Source of the DNA: Morinoia aosen
Lineage: Eukaryota; Arthropoda; Malacostraca; Amphipoda; Talitridae
Length of the DNA: 64,000 nucleotides
Direction: 5' to 3'
Assembly: GCA_030386875.1 (NCBI GenBank)
Contig: CM059560.1
Location: 30,002,183 to 30,066,182, forward strand
Of this stretch, positions 46,681 to 57,890 are shown piece after piece. Within the stretch, counting starts at the first letter, position 1. Each line of letters opens with the position of its first letter. Below the pieces are notes generated by a model, which saw only the letters and a list, made by a program, of their open reading frames with translations, was not told where the DNA came from and made no database searches. A program made the position numbers and the translations under genes.

Positions 46681-47408
46681 TTCAAAATTCAGAAAAAACC
46701 GCTAAGCCTTGTAACATGCTGGCCAATGTTCCATTTGAAGTCAATAATCACATAAATGATGTTCCCTCGTCAACTACGGAGATTTATGCTTTGGAATGGA
46801 CACCTGATCTTGTTGTTATAAAATATTTGCGTTTGTAGAAAAATCGTCACTTGTACTCAACCGGATAAGAACTTAACTGAACTGTTTTAAGCTACAAGTA
46901 TACTACTCGTGTACGCACTCAGGTGTGCTTCTACAAATGGAAATTAGAAGGATCGTGTGAAATATTTTCCTGGTGAAAGTTATTATTGAAATGAAGTGTT
47001 TAACTTCCTTTTAATTCCATGTTCCTTTTTCGTGAAGTTGACTTAAATTTTTAAAATGAAGCAATTCTTTACAGCCCACTATTCCACAGGACGTGAAATA
47101 GTGGGCTGAAGTTTAATGCGTTTAATTCACTTACACGTGTTTTCTATCTTAAATACTATTTTATTACTCCTGAAATATGTTCTTTATTTTTAACGATTTT
47201 CTATAGCGTTCTGTTAATTTAAAACCTTCCACGATATTTATACGTACGTGACATATGAAGTCGAACGCACCATTATTTATTACCAAGTAGTAAAAATCCT
47301 CCTACAACGAAAATAAATCACTATTTTAACGGATAATTTACTCCAAAACTCTCAACACTTCAATAGAATTAGTTAAACTGAAGTTCTATAATCATCTCAA
47401 ATTTAGTC
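46681..47408. other. Spacer with a strong hairpin
   Basis: A perfect 12-bp stem, CAGCCCACTATT (47072-47083) with AATAGTGGGCTG (47097-47108), 13-nt loop. No gene seen. Confidence 0.55.
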
Positions 47409-47422
47409 ATTGAAGAAAACAA

Positions 47423-47853
47423 CCGCTCAGGAGGATACACTTTATAGTCTTTGTTACTGAAGCGCTAGAAACCTGGTTTTACTACTACTACTTCTCAGGG
47501 GGATACAACTATTGTATCTATGGGAATTAGCGCTCCCAGGGGACTATGTGAGGGCCCGACCTAAAGGTTAGGTAGGTTATCTTTTTGTTAAAATTGAATA
47601 GCTTTTTCGTTTTGTTATGGACCATCGTTTTTCGATTCACTGCTATCCTGTTTTTCAGCACCTACTACTTTCTTCTTCAACTTTTTCTGGTTTCATGATC
47701 TTCTTTTTTAGCTTACTGTTTCTATGCACCTTTTCATAAATTCCGCGTTCCTTCAACTCCATACTAAATGGTGCCTTCATCCTTCCTCTCTTGGACCATC
47801 TTTGTCGTGGTAAAGGGAGGCTAAAACTTTCTTTTATAAGATTAAGAACTAGA
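47423..47853 (+). mobile_element. SINE-like retroposon copy with duplicated head and perfect TSD
   Basis: Flanked by the perfect 14-bp duplication ATTGAAGAAAACAA (47409-47422 and 47854-47867). The inserted unit begins with a diverged extra head (CCGCTCAGGAGGATACACTT to GAAGCGCTAGAAACCTGG) about 70 bp before the normal head CTTCTCAGGGGGATACAACT. The antisense frame is open (47655-47867; RGRMKAPFSMELKERGIYE). Confidence 0.9.
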
Positions 47854-48200
47854 ATTGAAGAAAACAATTTCCAAAAAAAATGTAGTTTATAGCTCCTGGT
47901 CTGTCAGCAGTTTTATGAAAATCCTCAACGTGGTCACCGGTGGCACACGTTGCGGTCAAGGCATTCAATTTGTATTTGAGCTTACGACTGCCCGGCGTCT
48001 GCGACCCTAGTGGCTGCGAAACTCGCACAGCAGGCCCGCTGCTGTCGTTGGCTTAACAAGGTGACTGCGATGGGTTAAATTGAAGTTCAGTACTAAATTC
48101 AAATTCAATAGACTGTTGTTAAAAATTTTTATTAAATACCAAACATTAACTTGGTCTGTTCAATACCAGTAATTTTGAAAGATTGTTTAAACTTTTTCGA

Positions 48201-48263
48201 ACGACCCATCGAAGGGTCGTTTCGCAGCAGAAAAAACTTGAGCACGACCCTCCGATGGGTCGT
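48201..48263. other. Compound palindrome
   Basis: ACGACCCATCGAAGGGTCGT (48201-48220) and ACGACCCTCCGATGGGTCGT (48244-48263) are inverted copies of each other with one mismatch, and each is itself partly palindromic (ACGACCC...GGGTCGT). It could form one long hairpin or two short ones. Confidence 0.85.
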
Positions 48264-48289
48264 ATGGCAGTCAATGTGTAAGTCAGATT

Positions 48290-48365
48290 TCGATCGCGTG
48301 ACATGCCGACCTTAGATTTCACCGCAATGTTCCGCCGGTGAGTGCGTAATGTACCTTTCATTACT
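48290..48365 (-). repeat. Inverted copy of the 46115-46192 segment
   Basis: Contains CGATCGCGTGACATGCCGAC, CCTTAGATTTCACCGCAATG and GTGCGTAATGTACCTTTCAT. See the 46115 entry. Confidence 0.8.
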
Positions 48366-49300
48366 AGTGGTGGTACGACCGAAAACCAATTATTCGTTAA
48401 TTTATATTTCTCTAAATGAAATAGCATTATTTCTGGGGAAATAACGGATTTAAAATTGAATTCAGGCGTCACTTGGTTGAGGGAACTGGGAGTGAAGAGT
48501 TGATGTTTGAACAAGTACACGAAGTCATAGGATCCTTCCTCAATCTAATTTTTTTGCAACGCCAATAATAATACCGGTTCTTACTCTCAGATCCTCGTGA
48601 TTAACTTTGAATAATTTTCAGATATATTTTACTGTTAATAGTTGTACAAGAAAGGGGAAATAAATGACGAGCCTTGTAATAACGCTACTGCGAAAACGTG
48701 GAAGAAAACACATTCCGTCAAAGCAACTTCAAACAAAAATTTATACATATTTTACTTATAAATTTCTACCGTGTTCATTCATGATTATGTTCGTTGTTGA
48801 TTATTTTATTTCTTGTATTTTGGGACAATATCTTAATTGACATAAAATTCACACCAGCTCAATTAAGATTACCGCAATTAATTTGGCCATTTGGCAATTG
48901 AGCACATACGCTTTTTGAGCCTCGCAACAGTATGAAAGCAACAATAATTTTCAATGGCCGTGCATAAATGAACCAGCCGTCATGGAGCCAGGACTTGAGA
49001 GGACGAGCTGGAGCAAAGCAGGGCCGTGCTACAGCGCTGTAGGCCCTCAACTGCCAGCATAAAATGTTTTAACAGCCATAAACGTCCTGCACTTGCAGAC
49101 CAGGGCGCACGTTTGTTCATTAGACCCGTTTTGCCTCGCAAGAAAAGCTGAGGTTTCTCCGTGGGGAAGAACGACGAAGGTCTACGAGAAATGAACGCCT
49201 TGTTTTATAGAATACGAGCTCGTCAGGATACAAGCTTTCAATGATACTCAAAGTCAATGATACATTGGCGAGGAATTTTTGTAAACTTATTGGCCTCAAC
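48366..49300. other. Non-coding stretch, nothing recognised
   Basis: No supported gene or repeat. Confidence 0.4.
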
Positions 49301-49308
49301 ATACAAAA

Positions 49309-49625
49309 ACCCTTCGGGGGGTACAACTATTGTATCTATGGGAATTAGTGCTCCCAGGGGAAAATGTGTGAGAAGCCCGAGCTGAGAGTTACGTAGGCCT
49401 TTTTGTTAAAATAACATTTTTTTTGTTATATTTAGGACCACCTTTCTTCGGTTCACTGCTGTCCTGTATATCTTGTTTCCTGAACTTCTTTCTCAACTTA
49501 CTGTTTCTATGCCCCTTCTGCAAAGATTCCACATTCCCTTATCCCCATACTCAATGGTGCCATCTTCCTTTCTCTCTTTGATACTCTTTTTTGCAGCGGT
49601 CAGGGACGCTTAAACTAACATATAA
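49309..49625 (+). mobile_element. SINE-like retroposon copy
   Basis: Head CCCTTCGGGGGGTACAACTA, GCTCCCAGGGGAAAATGTGT, TTCGGTTCACTGCTGTCCTG, tail GGGACGCTTAAACTAACATA. A stretch of the pyrimidine-rich middle is deleted. No convincing target duplication. Confidence 0.85.
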
Positions 49626-49753
49626 TTTAATCAATATACATACATTCAATGATATTCTTTACAGGCTCTTTGCAAATTTCAGAAAGATTCGAGTAAGTAG
49701 CGCACAAGAAAGTTTGTTGGCAAGTTTACACACAAGGCACATACAGCTATCAT

Positions 49754-49870
49754 AACTCTTTTTCTTGAATTTATTTCCTGCCAAAACTGACTTTACACTT
49801 CAGTTCTTCTCAACTCTTTTTCTTGAATTTATTTCCCGGCAAAACTGACTTTACACTTCAGTTTTTCTCA
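49754..49870 (+). repeat. 58-bp tandem duplication
   Basis: AACTCTTTTTCTTGAATTTA and AACTGACTTTACACTTCAGT are present twice, 58 bp apart, with only a few differences, which points to a recent duplication. Confidence 0.9.
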
Positions 49871-51011
49871 TCAATAGACATAACTTAGCGAATTTTTGGA
49901 CCTTCGTTGGCACTGCAATATGTCCTAACCGAGTGTTTATTTCCCTCTGTTGGCTTAACTGATTTGTCTTGACTGAAATCGTATTTTGTACAGCTGGTGT
50001 GACCAATACGTCCTGATCGAATATTTATAAAGTAGCACCCTAAATTCTAATTTATCTTTTCAGAAGTTTTCGTGATTTACTTTCCCAATATTCCTCTAAA
50101 AAGACGTAATTGAAGAAGTTTCTCTGCTCGTGTTTCTATTTCGCTTCACTGGTGTGACCGACCTGTCTTGACTAAACTTCCTTTATACAGCTGGTGTGGA
50201 CAGCAGAGCAACCTGCTCATCCTGGACAGTCTGCTCAGCCAGTACGACAGAAGGGCAACGCCCTCCAACCACCTCAGTGAGTATCCCTGCCGCATTTGTG
50301 CGTGTGTTGCTCTAGTGTCTTGACTCATTGCATGCCTTCTGTCCTTGAGTTACGTTCATTCCAAGTTTACAGTGCGAGACATTCATTTCACTTCTCTTCA
50401 TTTTTCTACTTTAATCACGAATAACACTCTTTTCTCTCAAACAGGAGTAAAATTATAGCCTCTTCTTTTATTATAACATCCTTCCCTCGTCATGTGCTTT
50501 TAGCATTTTAAAAGAATTAATCTTTTGCAGAGAGCATTGTTTTTTAGGTAATATAGTATTTATTTCTAAAGCATCAGATTAGATTAAGCTAGCCATGAAA
50601 ATGAAATTGGAAATACGGCGGAATCTGTAAACAACGAACTAGAATACTTTTCTTATTTGGAAACGTGTGTAGTCAAATTGTGAACACAGTCGAACTTCCA
50701 ATCAAGGAATTAAAATGCTTTTCTAACGTGGTAACGCCTTCCGATTTACAGTCTTTGCCCTCCTGTGAGCGCTGTTCCCTTTAACAAAGCTTCATAGTTT
50801 TTATCATTACTAGTATTTCTTCAAGAGACAAGATTTTGATTACATTTTATCTGTCCTACATACAAAATTAAAAAATAGAAAACTCCTCTTAAAATTTTAC
50901 GACTTGAGCAACAAACAGTAAATGTGAAGAGGACACAGGTCTCTGTGTGTTGGCTCTGGATGATATTTCGGTAGGAGAGTTTGTCAAAATACAATGACAT
51001 TCTGCGCTAAC
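49871..51011. other. Spacer, nothing recognised
   Basis: TACAGCTGGTGTGAC-type words recur near 49990 and 50190 but no clear repeat unit emerges. No gene seen. Confidence 0.4.
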
Positions 51012-51025
51012 AATATATATAATGT

Positions 51026-51349
51026 GCGCTCCCAGGGAGACTGTGTGAGGGCCCGAGCTAAAGGTTAGGTAGCTCTCTTTTTGTTAAAATAACATCGGTT
51101 TGTGTTTTGTTACGGACCATCTTTTTTCGGTTCACTGCTGTCCTGTTCTTCAGCACCTACTACTTTCTTCTTCAACTTTTTCTTGTTTCATGATCTTCTT
51201 TCTTAGCTTTTTGTTTCTGTGCCCTTTCTGCTTAGATTCCGCGTTTCCTTAACTCCATACTAAATGGTGCCTTCTTCCTTCCTCTCTTTGGATAGCCTTT
51301 GTTGCGGATAGGGAGGCTTAAACTAACAAATAATCTAATCTAATAATCT
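51026..51349 (+). mobile_element. 5'-truncated SINE-like copy with perfect TSD
   Basis: Begins inside the head at GCGCTCCCAGGGAGACTGTG and is flanked by the 14-bp duplication AATATATATAATGT (51012-51025 and 51350-51363). The tail is a TAATC-type simple repeat. 5' truncation plus target duplication is the classic mark of target-primed reverse transcription. Confidence 0.9.
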
Positions 51350-51363
51350 AATATATATAATGT

Positions 51364-52560
51364 TTAATTTTGAGTACATCGACATAATTTTAGTTCTGTT
51401 GACACACTAATATTGGGTCCTTCTTTGTACCATTACTAGAGAAATTGCCACTGCGTGCAGCGCAGAGGATGGCGCTACGTAGTTGTAGGTTCTTGTGAAA
51501 GGTTCCTTCCTCTTACTTAGCTTTGTTCTCGATGACAGGAACTTATGTTGAAAAATTTTTTCGATATGGACCTGTATTAGTTAAATTAACCAACTAATGG
51601 GATCACTTAACTGTAAAAATGGCGAAGAATCAGACACTCCGGAAGGGGCCAATTAGAAACCTCGAAAAGTAAAGCTTCTATCGCAAGTTTGGCTACAAAA
51701 TTAAATTCCATTATTTGAGAAAATTCTTATTCTCTAAAACTTCGAATAACATTTTTGAGTCCTCCTTTCCACAACTAAATAAAAATATTTATCCTCCCAA
51801 ATACGTCAATGTGTAGAAATTACATGGTTATTTTCTTTCTTGTGGATATTTTTCAAGATGCACGCTCATACACAACTCCAACAAGTCAATTATTCGTAGA
51901 GAAGAGAGTTGCGTCAAGTCTACTTTAGTGGTCCATTTCGTATTGCACGCACCGTAAATTTGCCGCTGACGTTGCAGTCAGGCGTGCAACGCTCCAACGC
52001 AATAAACAACATTCTTTCGAGCGTCGTAAAGTTTATTTTTGTCTGTCCTGGGCGTCTAATTCAATGTTAAAAAATAAAGAAACGAACTTGACCTTAATTT
52101 TCATCTTCGCAGTGAAAACAGCAGCGGTAGAGGCTTAAGGGTTAATTTCGTTTTTTCTAGCCTTCAATGGCCTGCTTCAGTAAACTCGTGATTGAAAACG
52201 TAAACATAGCTGGGAAATGGGCTAGCCATTTTCTGGGTGCAACAAAATTTCTCATTGGGACTCATAAGTGTTCAAAATGAAAACTTCAGCATTTTGATTT
52301 CAGTTACTGTGAGCCTAAAATTCGGATGCGAGTACTTCATCACTGAATATTTCACATCCGTTCGGTATCCGAAAATATTCTAAGAACTGGCCAGGCTTAC
52401 ATTTAGTATTTTCTAATTAAATGTTGCTAAACATTTATTTTAGTACTAAATAAACTTAAAAATTGGTACTAAACAAACTTGGTTCTAACAAACTTGGTGC
52501 TAACCAACAAAGTGTGTGTTTATGTATTTTTGAAAAGCATTTCCATTTCGCATTGAAATT
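51364..52560. other. Non-coding stretch, nothing recognised
   Basis: A short direct repeat AAACTTGGT(T/G)CTAAC lies near 52470-52505. No gene seen. Confidence 0.4.
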
Positions 52561-52574
52561 AGATTAGATGCTAT

Positions 52575-52905
52575 TTTAAGCCTCTCTTACCTCAACAAAG
52601 ACGTTCCAAAAAGAGGGAGGAAGAAGGCACCATTTAGTATTGAGAGAAGGAAACACGGAACCTATGTACAAGGTGTAAAGAAACAGTAAGTTGAGGAAGA
52701 AGTTCATGAAACAAGATAAAAATTGAAGAAGAAAGTAGTAGGAGCTAAAAACAGGACTGCCGTAAACCGAAAAAATATGGTCCTCAACAAAGCAATAACC
52801 CTTTTATTTCAACAAAAAGACCTCCCTACCTCACAGCTAGGAACCTCATATTTTCCTTTCTGGGAGCGCTAATTCCCATAAATACAATAATTGTATCTCC
52901 TGAAG
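52575..52905 (-). mobile_element. SINE-like retroposon copy, minus strand
   Basis: Reverse-complement copy: starts (in window order) TTTTAAGCCTCTCTTACCTC and ends GTATCTCCTGAAGG. The antisense frame text NKDVPKRGRKKAPFSIE is readable on the plus strand here. Flanks CGCATTGAAAT and TACATTGAAGT may be an eroded target duplication. Confidence 0.85.
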
Positions 52906-53989
52906 GGCATTTTACATTGAAGTAACCTGAAAAGTTATGAGGAAAATCAGCATTTTTTTGAAACAGCCAGTTCTATTTTGACATCCTTGCGTATCAAGAA
53001 CGCACCACACGCGTGTACCAGTCAACTCCACAACACAAAAAACGCAACTCTTCGTTTCAATCTTGTACAAACATTTACGGCAATTGCGCACTGATAGGAA
53101 AAAATTTATGCGCAAGGAATTGCTTAACGTGCTTCCAATAATTATAAAAATATTGTTTTTGTTGTGCATGGAATTTTACCCCCGAGTCATAACATTATTC
53201 TTCCGAATGACGATTCTATAGAAGTGAATGATTATGCATTATCTCATTCTGGGACAGAGTTCAGTTCATCAACTTGACAAAAATCATTCAGTCAAGCAGA
53301 TGAAATTCGCAGGGCAATCATCGAAAGAGAAATGGCTCTGATTTTGAACAGATATGCTTAATTATAAGTAAAAAGTTCAATGGTGTTAGCATGAAGATCG
53401 TAGGAAATGTCACTTCAAACGGTGTTGCCGATTTTAGAGTCGTAACTGACAAAATGTATGCTGTGAATTATAAACATTTTTTCAAAAACTCTCATGAAGC
53501 ATTTAAAATACCTATCGCTAGTCCAGGGATGCTTGAAAATAAAAGCTCAAGCTTTCAATGGAATGGATTCTTCAATGAAAGAAAACCCAAAGAACGCTGC
53601 GTAACAACGGACAATTGACCGAGTCAGTCCTCTGTCATGAATCTAAACGAAAACTGTTAACGTTTTTAAAAAGAGTCGAATCCTCTCGCAAACTCCAAAA
53701 AAATATCCCTGAGCTCTAGAAAATGTCACAATAACAATAGAAAAAGATAGAAGCTAAATTCTATAACATAGAAACTGGTTTACATTAGACTATCCTCTTT
53801 AGAATAAAATAATTGCTTTGTTAAAAAAGCATTTAAACCAAACTTTTGTTCTGAATGAGAATTCCTAAAGGCATGGGAATACCTAGAATACAATTTATAT
53901 CGTGTTGCCCCATACATAATTTGTCTCGCTGTACTTGAATAGAAGAGTTATTTGCACCGCCGATTTTATGATCTATTGTAAGTATGTTA
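52906..53989. other. Spacer with possible decayed coding fragments
   Basis: At 53188-53361 one frame reads as protein-like text (ILPNDDSIEVNDYALSHSGT, one TGA, then QADEIRRAIIEREMALILNR), and 53391-53618 is a 75-codon open frame. I do not recognise either. They may be a broken mobile-element gene or chance. Confidence 0.3.
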
Positions 53990-54290
53990 ACTCGTTGATT
54001 ATGCTTTCGTGGGTGTTGTAGGTTTGGTTAGGGTGTGAGGAGTAAAACTGGGGTATCGACTTTACTGCTTGAATAAATTTATATCCTTCTAAGAAATAAA
54101 GAAAATATAATTGCATTATAACATTGTACCTTGTATGATAACCCTTTTTTTAAAAGAAACACGAAATGCTATTTATTTTTACCCGTATCTGAATGAACAA
54201 TTTACGTAATTACATACCTCCCATATCGCAGTCAACGTGTCAAACAATTTTATGGAGTAGGATCTTGGATCCTAATAATTAGATTCGATC
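53990..54290 (+). repeat. Dispersed repeat C, copy 3
   Basis: TAGGTTTGGTTAGGGTGTGA, CTTCTAAGAAATAAAGAAAA, AATTGCATTATAACATTG and GTCAACGTGTCAAACAATTT align with the copies at 36300 and 44515. Confidence 0.6.
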
Positions 54291-54354
54291 ATAACTTAGT
54301 TTAAAGCCTCCGTAAACGATTTTGAAAGCGAACTTGGTACCACAAACTTATACG

Positions 54355-54650
54355 TAGAAGAAGAAGGAGGAGGAAGGCACCATTCAGGGTTGAATTAAAG
54401 GAAAAGGGAATCTTTACCCAAAATATGTTCCCACACCCTGCCCACAAATACAGAGAAATTCGAAAAAGTGTGTAAATCAGTATAGAAGTTGATTAAGAAA
54501 GTAATAGGCGCTCAAAAAGATACAGTAATTAACTGAAAAAAATGGTCCATAACAAAGCCAGAAAAAAACAATCTTTTTCGAATGGGAATACCCACCTGAT
54601 CTTCAGCTTGAGACCTCACTTTCCCCCAGAGTGCACTAATTGCAGCCGAA
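54355..54650 (-). mobile_element. SINE-like copy, old, minus strand
   Basis: In window order GGAGGAAGGCACCATTCAGG to TTTCCCCCAGAGTGCACTAA. It carries the older-type segment (TATGTTCCCACACCCTG). The plus-strand text RRKAPFRVELKEKGIFTQ still matches the antisense frame of the family despite many base changes. Confidence 0.75.
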
Positions 54651-55039
54651 AATTAAAGAGAGAGGCTTTCCCTTCGAAGACAAAAATTTTAAAAAGTGTC
54701 TGAAATTACGGAATTTTTTGAAATTTCTGGTTCTATGTATGCTGAATATTGTAGTCTCTGCCTAAACCTGTATTGTTGTCCACCTGAAAAAAATCGTTTT
54801 CGCAGAGGGCAGTGAAATTATAATCTAGGGTCAAATTAAAATTGTCAATTCTCTGAAAAATTTAGAACGAGCATTTTTGTACCGAGAAGGTTTTGTATAA
54901 TTATATCCCATTCTAAACAGGGTAAAATATAACAGCTCAAACAATTACATCTGATGTACGTTCTAATTGCATTATAAGAAGATTCTTCACACAGGCAAAC
55001 CTTTTGCACGAGTGCGCAATATGAGCTTACCAAGGAGCG

Positions 55040-55400
55040 AAGCCTTCAGAAACTAAAGAATGCTAGTAGGTTTTGATTTGTTAGGTTTGTCTGTCCAACG
55101 CCATGGAGCCAGGCGGCCCAAGGAATATACTAAGTTACCTCAGTTATACAGTAGAGAAACTTTCGGGACTTTTATCTTTCGGGCCACTTAGCTTACTTAA
55201 GTTTTCTTGCCGTCTTAATTGTTTTTCTTTGTCTCTCCACCGTATTTTTCGAAACTTGATTTTGCTGCTTGCTACGTACTTCCTTTATGGGAGCATACCT
55301 TGTGCATAGTTTTCCCGTTTTTTATATACAGATCATATTATGTGGTCCCATCTGTTCACTATCTTGATATCGCCTTTGTTGTTGATAGAGAATCTTAAAC
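55040..55400 (+). mobile_element. SINE-like family, diverged subfamily B copy
   Basis: GTAGGTTTTGATTTGTTAGG, CTTTGTCTCTCCACC, TGGGAGCATACCTTGTGCAT and ATAGAGAATCTTAAACCATT match the layout of 57530-57890. It ends about 115 bp before the first supported exon and would lie in its upstream intron. Confidence 0.6.
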
Positions 55401-55515
55401 CATTGAAAATAATAATAATCATGAGAATACTCTTCCTAATGTAAACAAAAGGTGTACGAACGGAACAGTTTCAATGAATAGTATTTAGTAATAGTGTTAA
55501 AAACCTTTTTTCCAG

Positions 55516-55674
55516 AATTATTCCAAATGTCTGAATTTATGTATGAAAGATTTTGTGCATCACTTATTCGGTATGTTGAAGAAACCACTCCTACTGAAAT
55601 GTTATTTGATACATCTTACGGTATCCGAGTATGGTTACTTATGAACCCCGTCAAATTAAAGAGCCAGAGTAAAA
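55516..55674 (+). CDS. Unrecognised protein, third-last exon
   Basis: This is part of the only host-like gene I can support. The exon follows a strong acceptor (CCTTTTTTCCAG, ending 55515) and ends at a perfect donor (A then GTAAGT at 55675). It starts with two bases of a split codon, reads LFQMSEFMYERFCASLIRYV, then EETTPTEMLFDTSYGIRVWL and LMNPVKLKSQSKS, and ends in phase 1. Joined to the exon at 56719 the split codon gives Lys and the frame continues. The composition is that of an ordinary soluble protein, with no signal peptide or transmembrane run. I do not recognise the family. The phase agreement across two introns makes chance unlikely. Upstream exons were not found; introns may be long. 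Confidence 0.7.
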
Positions 55675-56718
55675 GTAAGTTATACTTACCTTGATCATCT
55701 TCCCAACCCGAGGGTGAGTAAGATCACAATAATGGCGCCACCACAACAGTGGTGAAAGTTGATTAAAAGCTCACTTATACTTCTGCGCTCAAATATTCTC
55801 TTCTTGGCCATGTTAATCGCCGGAGTGCATGGTAGCACAATATTGCTCCACAGGACCACCTTTCCTTCAAACTTTGCTCAATGATTTGAATATCATGCAA
55901 TCTCCGCAAGCTGAACCCCAAAAATTTCTTCCCTTCGCGTGAAATACAAATAAATTCCCACTAACGACTCCGGTTCAATCTGTGTAATTGAATGGGTTCT
56001 GGTAGGGAGAAGAGAAAGCTTTAACAATCATGATGCGCAAACTCAAAGTTGCTGAGCCGGGAGAGCAATGCGCTGCTGGTGAACAAACTTGAAGCCGTTA
56101 GACCTGCGAGTAATTACTGCATTTGGGCAGCACGGCGGATTGTGGAGCTTATGAATTTGATAGCAATATGAATTAATTATCCGTGAAAAGCGAAAGAATA
56201 TAATATGGTCCTGTTTTTTCTTAAATGGATTGATAGGATAAATTTTTGTTTCGCCTCGACGAATTTATTTTTTCCCCATTTCCCCACAAATTTTGAATAT
56301 GGTAATTTGCAGTTAATAAAATAAATGCTAACGCTCTTTCAGTTAATCAAATAAAACTTTCCAGAAATATTTAATAACAATTAGCTCGACGGTTGCGAAA
56401 TGAGCTTAAGATTAACATAATGTTCTCGATGGTCCCTTCCCCTTATCGTAAATGTTAGTTTAAAATTAAAACAATTCCTTGAAGGTGTGATAGTTACAAA
56501 GAATAGCTACGCGAAAGTGTCTGTTCTGGAGCAAAGAAAGTAAATGCAGAGTCCTCTATTTAGACACTGAAAAAGGATTAGGAACGCATTGGACTTGTTG
56601 GTGTAAGAAAAACAATATATGCTATTACATTGTCAGTTATGGTTTAATTTATCCAATTGAATCTACAGACTATTAAACAGATTGTTTTGATATTGTTTAC
56701 TTTCCTTACAAAATACAG

Positions 56719-56837
56719 AAATGAGTAATGGGATTTGTGGACGCTTATTTCTAGAAATGTTAAAGCGCTTAGGAAAAGAAGGCTTTCATGCAATTATTTT
56801 AGACCCCAATAGAACTTCAACTACAAATTTGAGGAGA
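56719..56837 (+). CDS. Unrecognised protein, second-last exon
   Basis: Acceptor TTTCCTTACAAAATACAG ends at 56718, and a donor GTGAGT follows at 56838. The first two bases complete the codon left open by the exon ending at 55674. It then reads MSNGICGRLFLEMLKRLGKE and GFHAIILDPNRTSTTNLRR and ends in phase 0. The upstream intron is 1,044 bp and the downstream one 145 bp, a normal size. No motif was recognised. Confidence 0.7.
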
Positions 56838-56982
56838 GTGAGTTTAGTTTGGTTTTTACTAACCAGACACTTCAGGTTTACTTCATTAGAATAAATGTGC
56901 TTACGCGTATGCGTTATTCAACTGTTTTATAATATTTTAATTGAAGTGCTTCAAAGTAAGAGGCTATGTATTCTAAATTCAG

Positions 56983-57291
56983 TGGCTGATGGGCCGAAAT
57001 TTAATATATTGTCAAGCTCGTTGGCACCGTCATCCTCAGGCGTCAGACACAGGCTTGAAAAACCCTTTAATTAAGAAAGTAATAAACAAGAAAAAAGTAT
57101 TTTTGAACTGGATGCTCAAACGTTACGATGTTTCTGTTGCCAATGGTTATTTCAACAAAAAAGACCCAGATTATCATGCAGCTTGCCACACAATTTGCTT
57201 AGAAACTCCTGAAGCTTTCAGATGTATTAAACTATTTCATTTTGCCCAGAATCATAAGCCTCTTGAGTATTTCATTCTCGTAAATAAGTGA
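56983..57291 (+). CDS. Unrecognised protein, last exon
   Basis: Acceptor TATTCTAAATTCAG ends at 56982. The exon begins in phase 0, as required by the previous donor, and reads WLMGRNLIYCQARWHRHPQA through NKKKVFLNWMLKRYDVSVAN and GYFNKKDPDYHAACHTICLE to a TGA stop at 57289-57291. With the two exons before it, this gives about 194 C-terminal residues, basic and rich in aromatic, His and Cys residues in the second half. No AATAAA lies close downstream; an ATAAAA-type string occurs at about 57363. Function unknown. Confidence 0.72.
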   Translation, partial: WLMGRNLIYCQARWHRHPQASDTGLKNPLIKKVINKKKVFLNWMLKRYDVSVANGYFNKKDPDYHAACHTICLETPEAFRCIKLFHFAQNHKPLEYFILVNK

Positions 57292-57529
57292 AAAATATGA
57301 CTGAATATCTTTCCTCATTATTCAGAAGCATTCTCACAAAATACTTCTTGGCTACTATGCCATAAAAAACTTAACAAGTTTGTGATCCTGAACTCATTTA
57401 GTATTCAATGAGTATTTGTGAAAGTTGAGTTTATGACAGCGGGTCAGTCAGCAACATCATGAAGTGACCTTCATGAAGTGATCTTCTCAGTGACCACTGG
57501 TGGATCACTTCGCAGTCAAAGTGTTGAAG

Positions 57530-57890
57530 CTCCTCAGGGGACACGGGCTAGGCAATAGGTTTAAGTTACTTAAGTTTGTCGGTCCTCTACTATAGGAACT
57601 AGTGACTCCCTCCTCACCCCTTCAGGGGATATAGTGTTAGGTTACCTTAGCTATCGATATGCCTTTGCGACTTCGGGTACTCACTTTACTTCTTTCATTT
57701 CTTATGCTTTTTTCCCTATCTCGCCTTTGTATTTTCTTACTCTTCCTTCTCAACTTGCGGTCTCTAAGAGCAGGGTATCCTGGGTGGGAACAGACCTATT
57801 GGATAGATTGCGTGTTTTCTAACGTCAATATCAAATGACCCCTTCTCTTCGCTCTCTTGAGATCGCCTGTGCTGTGGTTAGAAAGTCCTA
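57530..57890 (+). mobile_element. SINE-like family, diverged subfamily B copy
   Basis: Head GCTCCTCAGGGGACACGGGC, GGCAATAGGTTTAAGTTAC, a pyrimidine-rich middle, GGGTGGGAACAGACCTATTG, and tail TGTGGTTAGAAAGTCCTAAA. The nearest relatives are 43342 and 55040. Confidence 0.7.
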
